Assembly (NCBI GenBank): GCA_017744515.1
Contig: JAGIBF010000079.1
Location: 1 to 38,335, forward strand
From: Niastella sp.
GTDB lineage: Bacteria; Bacteroidota; Bacteroidia; Chitinophagales; Chitinophagaceae
Length of the DNA: 38,335 nt
Reading direction: 5' to 3'
The notes below the pieces were generated by a model. That model did no database searches. It was not told the DNA's origin and saw only the letters and a program-made list of their open reading frames with translations. The translations under genes and the position numbers were made by a program. Positions 37,373-38,335 of the stretch are shown piece by piece; position 1 is the stretch's first letter, and the number at the start of each line of letters is the position of its first letter.

Positions 37373-37741
37373 CTAGGACGCTTCCTGTTGTCCGTGGAGG
37401 CAATTGGGTATACAGTCGTGCATGATTTTTAGACAGAACAGGAGCAGCAGGATGGAGAGTAGCATGATGATTAGGGTGATGCGAAAGGAGAGTAGAGAAG
37501 TTGTAGGCAATAGTAATGTAGCTTGATGTATAATATAGCCGGCCATGGGAGCGAATGCAAGTGCAAGCAGGCGATAGAGAAGGAGTAACCATCCGGGCGT
37601 GTCGTCAGAGGTGATCAGGTGAAGGTTGGTAATGAAGTACAGGTGGCCCATGAGCATGAGTAGCAGGAGGCTGATACAGCCCCATAAGAAGATGATCCAG
37701 CCAAGTGCATTGGCCAGCTTGGTAGAGGATAATGTTTTCAT
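37373..37741 (-). CDS. Small integral membrane protein of unknown function
   Basis: 122 residues with three or four membrane helices (WIIFLWGCISLLLLMLMGHL, LLLLYRLLALAFAPMAGYI, ITLIIMLLSILLLLFCLKI). Start at ATG 37741, product not recognised. It follows the DUF4397-like gene on the same strand, separated by a terminator-like hairpin. No domain supports a role. Confidence 0.6.
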   Translation of the reverse strand: MKTLSSTKLANALGWIIFLWGCISLLLLMLMGHLYFITNLHLITSDDTPGWLLLLYRLLALAFAPMAGYIIHQATLLLPTTSLLSFRITLIIMLLSILLLLFCLKIMHDCIPNCLHGQQEAS

Positions 37742-37759
37742 GATGCATATTTAAAGAAG

Positions 37760-37785
37760 GAGCCATGCAATAGTTTGCATGGCTC
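37760..37785 (-). terminator. Terminator of the DUF4397-like gene
   Basis: 10-bp perfect stem (GAGCCATGCA with TGCATGGCTC), 6-base loop, followed on the minus strand by CTTCTTT. It is 20 bases past the stop at 37806. Confidence 0.7.
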
Positions 37786-37805
37786 GATAGATATTGCTTT
37801 TATCA

Positions 37806-38335
37806 CTAATAGTTAGCTACAGGAAAAAGCCCTATAGCCGAAGATCCTGAAGTAGTGCCTTGAAGTCCTCGGACTACCAAAGTCAGGTTCATAAAACGGG
37901 ACTTGTTTATTCCTATATTGAGATAGGTTGAATTGGGAGTCAGCGGCAAGGTATAAGTTGTTAATACGTTATTTGTAATGGCATCCCGTACCTGAAAAGT
38001 GACAGCGTTTGTTGTAACATTGCCGGGTAAAGGAATTGTAACAAAGTCTGTTAATCGCTTATAGACGATGCCTGAAAAAATATTGACTTTAGTATCTGAT
38101 GCGATTGTAAGACTTAGAGGATTGCTATTGGGTGATAGATTGATCAGCCTTATTCCTAAAACGCTGTCGCGATAGGGATTTGGTAGGTTATCTTGTACCA
38201 ATAATGTATCAAAATTGGGGGATAATCCGAAGACGAAAAAGGAATAAAGTTTATATTGTTCAGTCTGGAGTTCACCATCAAAGTATGCTTGGATAGGGGA
38301 GGTAGTGGTATATAATAAATTATTCGATATCCCTG
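37806..38335 (-). CDS. DUF4397-like surface protein, 5' part outside the window
   Basis: The frame is open to the window edge, so the start lies beyond 38335; the TTG at 38201 is internal. About 176 residues are visible. The sequence shows two related parts: SPIQAYFDGELQTEQYKLYS then SFFVFGLSPNFDTLLVQDNL, followed by VLGIRLINLSPNSNPLSLTI, which is the usual opening of a DUF4397 repeat (small beta-sandwich) with a strand-rich rest (TFQVRDAITNNVLTTYTLPL). Such proteins are often lipoproteins on the Bacteroidota surface; a lipobox would be upstream and is not visible. The assignment rests on pattern similarity. Confidence 0.65.
   Translation of the reverse strand, partial: GISNNLLYTTTSPIQAYFDGELQTEQYKLYSFFVFGLSPNFDTLLVQDNLPNPYRDSVLGIRLINLSPNSNPLSLTIASDTKVNIFSGIVYKRLTDFVTIPLPGNVTTNAVTFQVRDAITNNVLTTYTLPLTPNSTYLNIGINKSRFMNLTLVVRGLQGTTSGSSAIGLFPVANY

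Overview
The window looks like a chromosomal segment of a Bacteroidota bacterium, most likely a member of the Chitinophagaceae. The evidence is four ECF sigma/FecR pairs, three SusC-type TonB-dependent transporters with one SusD lipoprotein, a DUF6520-type secreted peptide, and Bacteroidota-type promoter boxes (TTG-N20-TAnnTTTG, best seen before pcm). No ribosomal or other species marker is present, so genus is not assigned.

Left part (1-10.2 kb): an accessory region, probably a mobile genomic island. A tight minus-strand operon (XRE regulator, C5-cytosine methyltransferase, UvrD-like helicase with a PD-(D/E)XK/Fe-S nuclease end, Vsr mismatch endonuclease) faces a primase-like gene of uncertain function. 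Then come a second XRE regulator read divergently across an array of inverted repeats, an MNT-HEPN fusion overlapping a third XRE gene, a small acidic protein, a degenerate small ORF and a large serine recombinase. The recombinase reading frame runs into the terminator and 3' end of a tRNA gene on the other strand, so this is probably the right end of the island.

Junction (10.08-10.81 kb): the main discovery of the window. A tRNA-Arg(UCU) gene on the minus strand is split between anticodon positions 34 and 35 by a 655-nt group I intron. Helices P2 to P9 can be paired from the sequence. The P6 loop carries a PD-(D/E)XK homing endonuclease resembling I-Ssp6803I, whose last codons and stop run through P6' and J6/7.

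Middle (11-25.3 kb): a DUF6520-like peptide; a minus-strand ECF sigma-FecR-SusC-SusD set (a complete trans-envelope regulated uptake system); a divergent GH125 exo-alpha-mannosidase that may feed the same system; an orphan histidine kinase between two direct copies of a dispersed repeat (96 bp identical); pcm (protein-L-isoaspartate methyltransferase) with a nearly leaderless promoter; and an orphan ECF-FecR pair.

Right part (26-38.3 kb): two tandem paralogous ECF-FecR-SusC modules, neither with a SusD gene, separated by two small minus-strand genes; then a small membrane protein and a DUF4397-like surface protein that runs off the window edge. In each module the expected logic is FecA-like: ligand-loaded SusC signals through its N-terminal STN domain to FecR in the inner membrane, which controls the ECF sigma factor.
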